Positions 56,670-64,000 of a DNA stretch of 64,000 nt are shown piece by piece. The notes below the pieces were generated by a model, which worked only from the letters and a program-made list of their open reading frames with translations, had not been told where the DNA came from and searched no databases. The translations under genes were made by a program, and so were the position numbers. Location of the stretch: assembly GCA_017849615.1 (NCBI GenBank), contig JAFIGS010000017.1:372001-436000 (forward strand), in the 5' to 3' direction. Source of the stretch: Pseudolabrys sp. Lineage in GTDB: Bacteria; Pseudomonadota; Alphaproteobacteria; Rhizobiales; Xanthobacteraceae. The first letter of the stretch is position 1; every line of letters starts with the position of its first letter.

Positions 56670-58085
56670 ATGACGTTCGACACCATTATTCGCGGCGGCA
56701 CCGTCGCCACCGCCTCCGACACCTTCCAATGCGACGTCGGCATCGCCGGCGGCCGGATCGCCGCGCTCGGCAGCGACCTCGGCACGGCTCCCGAGATCGT
56801 CGACGCCAGCGGCCTGCTCGTCCTGCCCGGCGGCATCGACAGCCATGTTCACATTTCGCAGCCGTCCGGGCCCGGCATCGTGATGGCCGACGATTTCGCC
56901 TCGGCGACCCGATCGGCGGCCTTCGGCGGCAACACCATGGTGCTGCCGTTCGCGATGCAGCAGAAGGGCGAGAGCCTGCGCGAGGTTGTCAAGGACTATC
57001 ACAAGAAGGCCGACGGCCAGTGCTACATCGACGTCTCCTTCCATCTCATCATCGCCGACGCCTCGGACGCCGTGCTGGGCCAGGAGCTGCCCGCCCTCGT
57101 CCATGACGGCTACACCTCGTTCAAGGTGTTCATGACCTATGAGGGCCTCGCCCTCTCCGACATGGAAATGCTCAAGGTCATGACCGTGGCGCGCGAGACC
57201 GGCGCCATGATGATGGTGCACGCCGAGAACTACGACGCCATCCGCTTCCTCACCGACCGCCTCGAGCAGGCTGGCAAGACCGGCACGCTCTATCACGGCG
57301 CGTCGCGCCCCATTCCGGTGGAGCGCGAGGCGACGCACCGCGCCATTTCACTGGCGGAGTTGATCGACGTGCCGATGATGATCGTGCATGTGTCGAACGG
57401 CCAGGCGCGCGACGAGATCGCGCGCGCCCGGCGCCGCGGCCTCAAGATCTACGGCGAGACCTGCCCGCAATATCTGATGCTGACGGAGCAGGACATGGAC
57501 GGCCTCAACATGGAGGGCGCCAAATATGTCTGCTCGCCGCCGCCGCGCGACAAAGAAAGCCAGCAGGCCTGCTGGGAAGGTCTGCAGCAGGGCATCTTCT
57601 CGCTGTTCTCGTCGGACCACTGCCCGTTCCGTTACGACGATGCGCAGGGCAAGCTGGCGCCCAAGGGCAAGACCAGCTTCCGCTGGGTGCCGAACGGCAT
57701 TCCCGGCGTCGAGACGCGGCTGCCGATTCTGTTCTCGGAAGGCGTGAACAAGGGCCGCATCTCACTCAACGAGTTCGTGGCGCTGACCGCGACCAACCAC
57801 GCCCGCACCTACGGGCTCTACCCGAAGAAGGGCACCATCGCCGTCGGCACCGACGCCGACATCGCGCTGTGGGACGCCAAACGCGAAGTGACCATCTCGC
57901 AAAGCCTGATGCATGGCGGCACCGACTACACGCCCTATGAAGGCATCAAGGTCACCGGCTGGCCGGTATCCACGATGGTGCGCGGCAGGTTCGTGGTGCG
58001 CGACGGCGAACTGGTCGGCAAGCTCGGCGCGGGGGATTATGTGCCGCGGGAGAAGTCGGAACTGGCGAAGCCGAGAGCGGCGTAA
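56670..58085 (+). CDS. Dihydropyrimidinase / D-hydantoinase
   Basis: A 471-residue zinc amidohydrolase that opens dihydropyrimidine or hydantoin rings. The binuclear metal site is visible: GIDSHVH (two His), TSFKVFMTY (carboxylated Lys), MVHAEN (His), VHVS (His) and SSDHCPF (Asp). All are intact. GTDADIALWD near the C-terminus is also typical. ATG 56670. The hydantoinase plus the amidase cassette at 61905-63889 suggest ureide or pyrimidine/hydantoin catabolism. Confidence 0.93.
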   Translation: MTFDTIIRGGTVATASDTFQCDVGIAGGRIAALGSDLGTAPEIVDASGLLVLPGGIDSHVHISQPSGPGIVMADDFASATRSAAFGGNTMVLPFAMQQKGESLREVVKDYHKKADGQCYIDVSFHLIIADASDAVLGQELPALVHDGYTSFKVFMTYEGLALSDMEMLKVMTVARETGAMMMVHAENYDAIRFLTDRLEQAGKTGTLYHGASRPIPVEREATHRAISLAELIDVPMMIVHVSNGQARDEIARARRRGLKIYGETCPQYLMLTEQDMDGLNMEGAKYVCSPPPRDKESQQACWEGLQQGIFSLFSSDHCPFRYDDAQGKLAPKGKTSFRWVPNGIPGVETRLPILFSEGVNKGRISLNEFVALTATNHARTYGLYPKKGTIAVGTDADIALWDAKREVTISQSLMHGGTDYTPYEGIKVTGWPVSTMVRGRFVVRDGELVGKLGAGDYVPREKSELAKPRAA

Positions 58086-58093
58086 CGGCCGCC

Positions 58094-58191
58094 GTCATTC
58101 CGGGCGCGCTGAAAGCGCGAACCCGGAATCCAGCAACGGCGGAGAGCGTATCTGGATTCCGGATCGCCGCCGACGCGGCGTCCGGAATGAC
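58094..58191. repeat. GTCATTCCGG-type palindromic repeat, copy 3
   Basis: 98 bp beginning GTCATTCCGGGCGCGC and ending GCGTCCGGAATGAC, with inner ACCCGGAATCC / GGATTCCGGAT arms. It lies 8 bases after the hydantoinase stop and 21 before the next start. Confidence 0.9.
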
Positions 58192-58212
58192 AAGCACCAA
58201 ACGGAGTGATCA

Positions 58213-59217
58213 TTGCCGGTGAACAAACAAGTCCTCCTCAAATCCCGCCCCGACGGCATTCCGCAGGCCGAGCATTTCGAGATCGTCACTGCGCCGATCC
58301 CCGAACCCGGCGACCGGCAATTTCTGGTCCGCAACGAATTCCTGTCGGTCGAGCCGGCGATGCGCGGCTGGGTCTCGGCGGTCGCCAATTATTCGACGCC
58401 GGTCGGCATCGGCGAAGTGATGCGCGCCTTCGCCGCCGGCACCGTGGTGAAGTCGCGCCACCCCGGCTATGCCGAGGGCGACAAGGTCATGGGCATGCTC
58501 GGCTGGCAGGACTATGCCGTGTCCGACGGCAGCAACATCACGCGCAAGGTCAAGGAAACCGATCTGCCCTTGTCGCTGTCGCTCGGCGTGCTCGGGCTCA
58601 ACGGCCTCACCGCCTATTTCGGACTGCTCGATCTCGGCCTGCCGAAGCCCGGTGACACCGTGGTCGTCTCCACCGCCGCCGGTTCGGTCGGCTCGGCGGT
58701 CGGGCAGATTGCCAAGCTGATGGGCTGCCGCACCGTGGGCATCACCGGCGGCGCCGCCAAGGTCGCCTTGTGCAGGGACGCGTTCGGCTACGACGCCGCC
58801 ATCGACTACAAGAGCGGCGATCTCGACGCGGCGCTCAAAGCCGCCTGCCCGAACGGCGTAGATGTCTATTACGACAACACGTCCGGCGCGATCAGCGACA
58901 CGGTCATCCGGCACATCAATGTCGGCGCCCGCATCGTCATCTGCGGCACGGCTTCGGTGTCGTCATGGGAGCCGTGGCCGACGGGGCCGCGCATCGAGCG
59001 CCACATCCTGGTCAAGCGCGCGCGCATGGCCGGATTGATCGTGTTCGACTATGCCCATCGCTACGAGGAGGCGGCGGCGCGGCTGGCGCAATGGGTCCGC
59101 GACGGCAAGCTCACATATCGCGAGGACATCGCCGATGGCATCGAGCACGCGCCCGGCGCCATCGCCGAACTCTATCGCGGCGAGAATCTGGGCAAGAGGC
59201 TGATCAGGCTGGCTTGA
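58213..59217 (+). CDS. NADP-dependent MDR-family oxidoreductase
   Basis: A 334-residue medium-chain reductase of the leukotriene B4 dehydrogenase/YncB-CurA branch. It reduces enones or alkenals with NADPH and has no zinc ligands. MRGWVSAVANYSTPVGIGEVM at the N-terminus, the nucleotide site TAAGSVGSAVGQIAKLMG and DVYYDNTSGAISD are characteristic. The start is TTG 58213, spaced 6 bases from GGAG; GTG 58219 is an alternative. Confidence 0.9.
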   Translation: MPVNKQVLLKSRPDGIPQAEHFEIVTAPIPEPGDRQFLVRNEFLSVEPAMRGWVSAVANYSTPVGIGEVMRAFAAGTVVKSRHPGYAEGDKVMGMLGWQDYAVSDGSNITRKVKETDLPLSLSLGVLGLNGLTAYFGLLDLGLPKPGDTVVVSTAAGSVGSAVGQIAKLMGCRTVGITGGAAKVALCRDAFGYDAAIDYKSGDLDAALKAACPNGVDVYYDNTSGAISDTVIRHINVGARIVICGTASVSSWEPWPTGPRIERHILVKRARMAGLIVFDYAHRYEEAAARLAQWVRDGKLTYREDIADGIEHAPGAIAELYRGENLGKRLIRLA

Positions 59218-59281
59218 CCGCGTCACGCACGCCCTTGGCGAGGTCTGGAACAAACAGCGATTTTCTGCTATATATTCCGGC

Positions 59282-59578
59282 ATGAAACGCGACGAGGTCA
59301 TCGCCCGCCTGAAAGAAGCCGAGCCCGCCTTGCGCGCGCGCGGCATCCGCCATGCCGCGGTGTTCGGCTCGGTCGCGCGCGGCGAAGAACGCCCGGATAG
59401 CGATATCGATATTTTGCTCGACTTCGAACCCGGACGTGAGGGCACAATTTACCAGTACATTGCAGTGAAGGATTTTGTCGCGGGCCTCTTCTCCGGCCAG
59501 GTCGATGTTATTGACCGCGCCGGCCTGAAACCGCGCGCTCGGTTGCCGGCAGATCGCGATGCGATCTATGCCTTCTGA
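59282..59578 (+). CDS. mntA: MNT-type nucleotidyltransferase antitoxin
   Basis: A 98-residue minimal nucleotidyltransferase. FGSVARGEERPDSDIDILLDF contains GSx10DxD with both Asp residues, as in MntA antitoxins that AMPylate the HEPN toxin HepT. ATG 59282. Its end overlaps the start of the adjacent HEPN frame by 11 bases. Since that partner carries a stop codon, the antitoxin may now be orphaned. A bidirectional terminator lies after the pair. Confidence 0.88.
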   Translation: MKRDEVIARLKEAEPALRARGIRHAAVFGSVARGEERPDSDIDILLDFEPGREGTIYQYIAVKDFVAGLFSGQVDVIDRAGLKPRARLPADRDAIYAF

Positions 59579-59921
59579 GAAAGAGCGCTGATACCTCGAA
59601 GACATCCTCGAAAGCATCGAGCTTGCGGAGAAATTTTCCGAAGGAAGAACGATCGAAAATCTCCGAGACGATGACAAGACCCTCTATGCGGTCATTCGCT
59701 GTCTGGAAATCGTATCGGAAGCTTCACGTCGCCTGTCGGCGGACCTCAAGGGGCGTCATCCCGACATTCCGTGGCGCATGATAGCCGACGCCGGAAATTT
59801 TTATCGGCACGATTACGATGGCATAACCCATGATCGCATTTGGAAGACGTTTTACGAAGACCTGCCCGGCCTAAAAGCTGTCATCGCGACAGAATTAGCA
59901 TCCAAGACCGACACGACTTGA
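59568..59921 (+). pseudogene. hepT: HEPN (HepT/DUF86-like) toxin, in-frame TGA at codon 8
   Basis: Read from ATG 59568 in one uninterrupted frame to TGA 59919-59921 except for a TGA at 59589-59591 (codon 8; MPSEKER-stop-YLEDILESIELAEKF). The rest is a complete HEPN domain of the DUF86/HepT type: EIVSEASRRLSADLK, IPWRMIADAGNFYRHDYDGI (catalytic R and H in RHDY), IWKTFYEDLPGL. A TGG (Trp) to TGA change would explain the stop. No ATG, GTG or TTG follows in frame until the domain is half over, so the toxin is probably not made unless UGA is read through. Confidence 0.85.
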
Positions 59922-59923
59922 AG

Positions 59924-59955
59924 AAAAACGCCCGGCCTTTCGACCGGGCGTTTTT
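59924..59955. terminator. Bidirectional rho-independent terminator
   Basis: AAAAACGCCCGG / CCGGGCGTTTTT, 12-bp perfect stem with an eight-base loop; T-runs on both strands. It serves the mntA-hepT pair (rightward) and the sco genes (leftward). Confidence 0.92.
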
Positions 59956-59978
59956 CGTTTCGGCGCCAAACCGGAAAC

Positions 59979-60632
59979 TCAGTGTTTCAGCTTCGCATCG
60001 ACCTTGAACTTGGCCTCGGTCTTCCTGGTGATCTCGTCGAGCGTGACGCCCGGCGCGAGCTCGATCAGCGTCATGCCGGCATCGCCCTTCTTGTCGATGG
60101 TGAACACACCGAGATCGGTGATCACCATGTCGACGACGCGCGAGCCGGTCAGCGGCAGGTCGCATTTGTGCAGCAGCTTCGGCGCATCCTTCGCCGTGTG
60201 CTCCATGATCACGACGACCTTCTTGACGCCGGCGACGAGGTCCATGGCGCCGCCCATGCCCTTGACCATCTTGCCGGGGATCATCCAGTTGGCGAGGTCC
60301 CCGTTCTCGGCGACCTGCATGGCCCCGAGCAGCGCGAGGTCGATGTGGCCGCCGCGGATCATCGCGAACGAGTCCGCTGACGAGAAGTAGCTGGTGGTCG
60401 GCAGTTCGGTCACGGTCTGCTTGCCGGCGTTGATCAGGTCTGGGTCCTCGTCGCCCTCATAGGGGAACGGGCCGAAGCCGAGCATGCCGTTCTCGCTCTG
60501 CAGCTGCACCGACATGCCGTCGGGAATGTAGTTCGAGACGAGCGTCGGAATACCGATGCCGAGATTGACGTAGAAGCCGTCGCGCAACTCCTTGGCGGCG
60601 CGCTCGGCCATTTGATCGCGGGTCCAAGGCAT
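59979..60632 (-). CDS. scoB: 3-oxoacid CoA-transferase subunit B
   Basis: A 217-residue catalytic subunit that moves CoA between succinyl-CoA and acetoacetate-type 3-oxoacids. [15 protein letters not shown] and SENGMLG (catalytic Glu) are diagnostic, plus [19 protein letters not shown]. It overlaps scoA by one base (TGATG). It could feed ketone bodies or beta-ketoadipate-type acids into central metabolism. Confidence 0.95.
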   Translation of the reverse strand: MPWTRDQMAERAAKELRDGFYVNLGIGIPTLVSNYIPDGMSVQLQSENGMLGFGPFPYEGDEDPDLINAGKQTVTELPTTSYFSSADSFAMIRGGHIDLALLGAMQVAENGDLANWMIPGKMVKGMGGAMDLVAGVKKVVVIMEHTAKDAPKLLHKCDLPLTGSRVVDMVITDLGVFTIDKKGDAGMTLIELAPGVTLDEITRKTEAKFKVDAKLKH

Positions 60633-61363
60633 CAGACTTCCTCCCCTGCACCGAACGCGCCGGCGGCGGGACGCTTGCGCGTGGTGCGCACTTCGATGCG
60701 CTTTTCGGATGCGCTCTTGATGATACGCTGCACGAACACGCCCGGCGTATGGATCTCGTCGCCGTCGAGCTCGCCCGGCTCCACGAGATGCTCGACCTCG
60801 GCGACGGTGATGCGGCCGGCGGTCGCCATCATCGGGTTAAAGTTGCGCGCGGTCTTGCGGTAGACGAGATTGCCCTCGGTGTCGCCCTTCCAGGCGTGCA
60901 CCAGCGAGATGTCGGAGACGAGGCCGGTCTCGAGGATGTAGCGCTCGCCGTTGAACACCTTCTCTTCCTTGCCCTTGGCGATCTCGGTGCCGACGCCGGT
61001 CTTGGTGTAGAAGCCGCCGATGCCGGCGCCGCCGGCGCGCATGCGCTCGGCGAGGGTGCCCTGCGGGTTGAATTCGATCTCCAGTTCGCCCGCGAGGTAC
61101 TGCTGCGCGAACAGCTTGTTCTCGCCGACATAGGAGGCGATCATTTTCTTGATCTGCCGCGTCTCGAGCAGCAGGCCGAGGCCCGCGCCGTCGATGCCGG
61201 CATTGTTCGACACGCAGGTCAGGTTCTTCACGCCGGAATCGCGCAAAGCCACGATCAGGTCGGTCGGCATGCCGCACAGGCCGAAGCCGCCGGCCATGAC
61301 CATCATGCCGTCTTTGACGATGCCGGCCAGCGCCGACTTCGCATCAGGATAGACTTTTCTCAT
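60632..61363 (-). CDS. scoA: 3-oxoacid CoA-transferase subunit A
   Basis: A 243-residue partner of Sco[21 protein letters not shown] (oxyanion glycine motif), [32 protein letters not shown] and IVHAWKGD-like segments are typical. ATG 61363. It leads the two-gene sco operon. Confidence 0.95.
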   Translation of the reverse strand: MRKVYPDAKSALAGIVKDGMMVMAGGFGLCGMPTDLIVALRDSGVKNLTCVSNNAGIDGAGLGLLLETRQIKKMIASYVGENKLFAQQYLAGELEIEFNPQGTLAERMRAGGAGIGGFYTKTGVGTEIAKGKEEKVFNGERYILETGLVSDISLVHAWKGDTEGNLVYRKTARNFNPMMATAGRITVAEVEHLVEPGELDGDEIHTPGVFVQRIIKSASEKRIEVRTTRKRPAAGAFGAGEEV

Positions 61364-61485
61364 CAGTTCCCTGCCGTTTCACCCGGGGTTCCAGCTCTTC
61401 TGGCTGGCCCGTTTCTAGCCGGACTTTTGCAGGAGCGAAAGGCCGTGGCCTCGTTCGCCGCGACGTTCCGGCGTGGCGAACCGGC

Positions 61486-61821
61486 TCAGCGCTGGGGCGT
61501 GACGTCGGTCACCGGGTTGCGCGGCGGGGTGATGTCGCGGACCGGGTTTGCCGGACGGACCGGCGTTGCCGGCGCCGGTGCGGTCGGCGGCGGCGCGACG
61601 GTCGCCGGCTTGACCGTATCGGCCAGCCGCGTCGGCAGCGGCAGGCCGTGCGGATAATAGCTCCAGGCGATGAAAAGCACCGCAAACAGGATCGCCGTGA
61701 GGCCGGCCGCGGTGGTCCGGCTCTGCCACGACATCACATTGCCGATCAGGCTGGCGACGAACACGAAGAAGGCGAGGATGATAACGTAGAGCCAGTTCAC
61801 CTCGGCCAGATCGATCGGCAT
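61486..61821 (-). CDS. Small two-helix membrane protein with Pro-rich tail
   Basis: A 111-residue protein with two hydrophobic helices (about 10-27 and 38-52) and a Pro/Ala/Thr-rich C-terminal tail (PVRPANPVRDITPP). I do not recognise a family; similar proteins in rhizobia are hypothetical. ATG 61821. It lies between hpxZ and scoA on the same strand. Confidence 0.7.
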   Translation of the reverse strand: MPIDLAEVNWLYVIILAFFVFVASLIGNVMSWQSRTTAAGLTAILFAVLFIAWSYYPHGLPLPTRLADTVKPATVAPPPTAPAPATPVRPANPVRDITPPRNPVTDVTPQR

Positions 61822-61904
61822 GAAAGTCTTCCTTCAGACAGCGAGCCCCGCCCGCCATCTTAAAGCAGAGCGCGGCGGAGCGGTCACCTTCCCGGGCGCG
61901 GTAA

Positions 61905-62291
61905 TTACGGCGCGTCGATCAGGCTCACATGGGCGGCGACCACGCGCCAGCCTTCCGGAAAGCGCACCCAGGTCTGCATCTGCCGGCCGATCTTGCCGGG
62001 CGCCGACGGCCGCTCATAGAGCGTCGCCGCCGTGGCGAAGTCGCGGCCATAGGTGGTGATCGACGTCTTCGACAAAGTGCGGCCAAGCCCCACCGGCGAG
62101 CGCGCCGCGCGGAACGCCTTGATCTGCGCATAGCCGTAAAGGATTTCGCCCGCGCCATAGCGGATGGTGCGCGGATCGTCGCGGAACAACTCATCGAGCT
62201 TGTCGACGTCGTTGTTCACCAGCGCCTTCTCATACTCTTCGAAAGCCTTGCGCACCTCGGCGACGACGTCGGGGATATCGATCTCGGGCAT
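61905..62291 (-). CDS. hpxZ: HpxZ-like DUF3225 protein (oxalurate/ureide catabolism)
   Basis: A 128-residue SnoaL/NTF2-like protein: EVRKAFEEYEKALVNNDVDKLDELF, TIRYGAGEILYGYAQIKAFRAAR and VRFPEGWRVVAAHVSL match HpxZ (DUF3225). In Klebsiella hpxZ lies in the allantoin/oxalurate operon with an amidase, as here. Its enzymatic role is not settled. It lies 19 bases downstream of atzE. Confidence 0.88.
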   Translation of the reverse strand: MPEIDIPDVVAEVRKAFEEYEKALVNNDVDKLDELFRDDPRTIRYGAGEILYGYAQIKAFRAARSPVGLGRTLSKTSITTYGRDFATAATLYERPSAPGKIGRQMQTWVRFPEGWRVVAAHVSLIDAP

Positions 62292-62310
62292 CTAGTTTCC
62301 TTCAAACCAA

Positions 62311-63693
62311 TTACAACGCCGGCCGCGGCGCCGCCGCCACGCCCATCGTCTCCAGCGCATGCGCGATGCGCAACGCCACATCCTCGCGCCACGGCGCGGC
62401 GATGATCTGCACGCCGATCGGCAGCGGTTTGAGCGGCACCGGCACCGCCACCACCGGCAGGCCGATGAACGAGATCGGCTGGGTATAGAGCCCCATATTG
62501 GCGCGCACCGGCATCTCCACGCCGTCGAGCGTGAAATTGACTTGGCCGATCTTCGGCGCGGTGACCGGCGTCGCCGGCGCCAGAATGGCGTCGCAATCCT
62601 TGAACAACGCCAGCACCGCGTCGCGATACCAGCGGCGGAAGTTCTGCGCCTTGACGACCAACGTCGACGGGATCATGGCGCCGGCGATCAGGCGATCGCG
62701 CACCGCCGGATCGAAATCGTTCGCCTGTGTGCGCAGGCGCTCGAGATGCAGCGCCGCGCCTTCCGTGGTGGTGATGACATAGGCCGCCGAACGCGCGCGA
62801 TTGGCTTCGGGTATCGCCACTTCGCGGGCATTGAGCACCTTCGCTACCGTGTCGAGCGCGCCCAAGGCCTCGGGCGAGGCGCCGTTGCGGAAATAGCCGC
62901 CGGCCACCGCCACGCGCAGGCCCTCTAGCCCCTGCTCCAGAAACGGCGTCGTCGATTCCAGCGGGCGATCGGCACAGGCGGCGTCTGCGGCGTCAAAGCC
63001 CTGCATGACGTCATAGCTTAGCGCCAGATCGCGCACCGTGCGCGCGAACGGCCCGAGATGATCGAGCGAACCGACGAAGGGAAACGAGCCCGCCCGCGTC
63101 AGCCGTCCATAGGTCGGCTTCAATCCGAAGATGCCGCACAGCGACGCCGGCACGCGGATGGAGCCGTTGGTGTCGGAGCCGAGCGCCACCGGCACCATGC
63201 CGCCGCCGATCGCGCTGCCGGAACCGCCGGATGAGCCGCCGGTCATGCGCTCCGGATCATGCGGATTGCGCGAGGGCCCGTCATGCACATTCTCGCCGGT
63301 GAAGTCGTAGGCGTATTCGCCCATGTTGAGCGCGCCGGTCAGCACGGCGCCGGCGGCTTCCAGCCGCTCGATCAGCACGGCGTCGCGCCTGGCGGCGTCA
63401 CGCTTGCGGTTGATCTTCGAGCCCGCCACGGTCGGCAGTCCCTCGATGTCGAACAGGTTCTTCGCCGCGAAGGGCACGCCGGCGAGCGGCAACTTCGCCT
63501 TGTTCGACACGGCATCGACCGCCTTTGCCTTCTTGCGCGCGCGCTCGGCGGTCACCGCCGTGAAGGCATTGAGTACGGGATTGCGCTTGTCGATGACGGC
63601 GAGCATCTGCTCGGTCACCTCCAGCGCACTCACTTTTCCGGATTGAACCGCCGCCGCGATCTCGGCGGCCGAAGCCCATGTGATGTCGGTCAT
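62311..63693 (-). CDS. atzE: AtzE-family amidase
   Basis: A 460-residue amidase-signature hydrolase (carboxybiuret/oxamate-type). The Ser-Ser-Lys triad region is present: VPFAAKNLFDIEG (Lys), TGGSSGGSGSAIGGGMVP (cis-Ser) and GSDTNGSIRVPASLCG (nucleophile Ser). ATG 63693. It is preceded by its small partner AtzG and followed by HpxZ. Substrates in the family include 1-carboxybiuret and related ureides. Confidence 0.92.
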   Translation of the reverse strand: MTDITWASAAEIAAAVQSGKVSALEVTEQMLAVIDKRNPVLNAFTAVTAERARKKAKAVDAVSNKAKLPLAGVPFAAKNLFDIEGLPTVAGSKINRKRDAARRDAVLIERLEAAGAVLTGALNMGEYAYDFTGENVHDGPSRNPHDPERMTGGSSGGSGSAIGGGMVPVALGSDTNGSIRVPASLCGIFGLKPTYGRLTRAGSFPFVGSLDHLGPFARTVRDLALSYDVMQGFDAADAACADRPLESTTPFLEQGLEGLRVAVAGGYFRNGASPEALGALDTVAKVLNAREVAIPEANRARSAAYVITTTEGAALHLERLRTQANDFDPAVRDRLIAGAMIPSTLVVKAQNFRRWYRDAVLALFKDCDAILAPATPVTAPKIGQVNFTLDGVEMPVRANMGLYTQPISFIGLPVVAVPVPLKPLPIGVQIIAAPWREDVALRIAHALETMGVAAAPRPAL

Positions 63694-63709
63694 GTCGAAT
63701 GCTCCCCGC

Positions 63710-63889
63710 TTACGCCTTGAAGATCGGCGCCGGCTCGGCGTCGTCCGGCAGCGGGAAATCGGCATAGGCCGCGGCGTGGCGCAGCGAGACCTCGAGATTG
63801 GCCTTCACGGCGCTTTTCCAGGCCGGCTCGAGCGGCAGGTCGAGCGCCCCTGCCGCGGCATCGATGAAGTCGTCGAGTTTGTCGGCCAT
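63710..63889 (-). CDS. atzG: AtzG-like DUF4089 small subunit
   Basis: A 59-residue protein, ATG 63889 (MADKLDDFIDAAAGALDLPLEP). The body PAWKSAVKANLEVSLRHAAAYADFPLPDDAEPAPIFKA is DUF4089, the short subunit that stabilises AtzE as a heterodimer. It ends 16 bases before the atzE start. The upstream 111 bases to the window edge hold its likely promoter. Confidence 0.9.
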   Translation of the reverse strand: MADKLDDFIDAAAGALDLPLEPAWKSAVKANLEVSLRHAAAYADFPLPDDAEPAPIFKA

Positions 63890-64000
63890 GGTGATCCTTC
63901 CGCAACGGAATGCTGCACGGAGTGTATGCAAGTTTGACGCCGCGCGCGACAAGAGCGTAAGACAGCGCCACCTGCCGGACCGACAACATTATGCCCTACC

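Overview
The window reads as a high-G+C alphaproteobacterial chromosome of the order Hyphomicrobiales, close to the Xanthobacteraceae/Nitrobacteraceae (Bradyrhizobium, Rhodopseudomonas, Pseudolabrys type). The evidence is a MucR zinc-finger regulator, a DivJ-like histidine kinase, a full CtrA box, several families typical of the group (DUF1491, DUF2336, DUF5330, DUF6456, TIGR03808, TIGR03809), and dispersed GTCATTCCGG...CCGGAATGAC palindromic repeats. No rRNA, tRNA, CRISPR array, integrase or transposase gene was recognised. All identifications come from reading the protein sequences; no database search was run.

Layout. 1-2515 (minus): edge-truncated DHA2-type MFS exporter, YcgN-like cysteine cluster protein, and a helix-turn-helix protein carrying two palindromic repeats inside its coding sequence. 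2599-6007 (minus): an A+T-richer, apparently acquired module with a DUF1156-like DNA methyltransferase, a PD-(D/E)XK nuclease, a VapB-like antitoxin fold and a tiny membrane protein. 6366-20000: envelope and housekeeping genes (PBP1A, DUF1214/DUF1254 pair, lipoprotein, DUF2336, peptidoglycan-binding protein, DivJ-like kinase, SufE, MucR, Fe-type superoxide dismutase). 20080-32422: flavin amine oxidase, ABC-2 exporter, opgG-opgH periplasmic glucan pair, PPK2 and M20 dipeptidase, two small helical proteins, and the overlapping folP-folB-folK operon. 32484-41949: a methylmalonyl-CoA mutase locus (small subunit, membrane protein, large subunit, DUF3298 protein), a complete tripartite tricarboxylate transporter tctCBA, and the mutase chaperone meaB. 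42072-49000: PAS chemoreceptor behind a CtrA box, a structured non-coding block, a C15 peptidase with an in-frame repeat, a Tat-exported beta-helix protein, an Old Yellow Enzyme and a cytochrome c. 49157-55270 (minus): a livGF-SBP-SBP-livHM branched-chain amino-acid-type ABC operon with tandem duplicated binding proteins. 55467-63889: HpaI-like aldolase, SlyX, D-hydantoinase, quinone-type oxidoreductase, an MNT/HEPN toxin-antitoxin pair with a broken toxin, 3-oxoacid CoA-transferase, and an atzG-atzE-hpxZ cassette.

The genes suggest a metabolically flexible heterotroph: amino-acid and carboxylate import (Liv, Tct), propionyl/methylmalonyl-CoA and ketone-body CoA handling (Mut, MeaB, Sco), and hydantoin/ureide-type nitrogen catabolism (hydantoinase, AtzEG/HpxZ). 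The most surprising observations are an in-frame amber codon inside a 20-codon divergent patch of the mutase large subunit, a nonsense codon in the HEPN toxin, palindromic repeats that have entered reading frames without breaking them, and the four-gene restriction-modification-like module with an unusual VapB-like/membrane-peptide tail.
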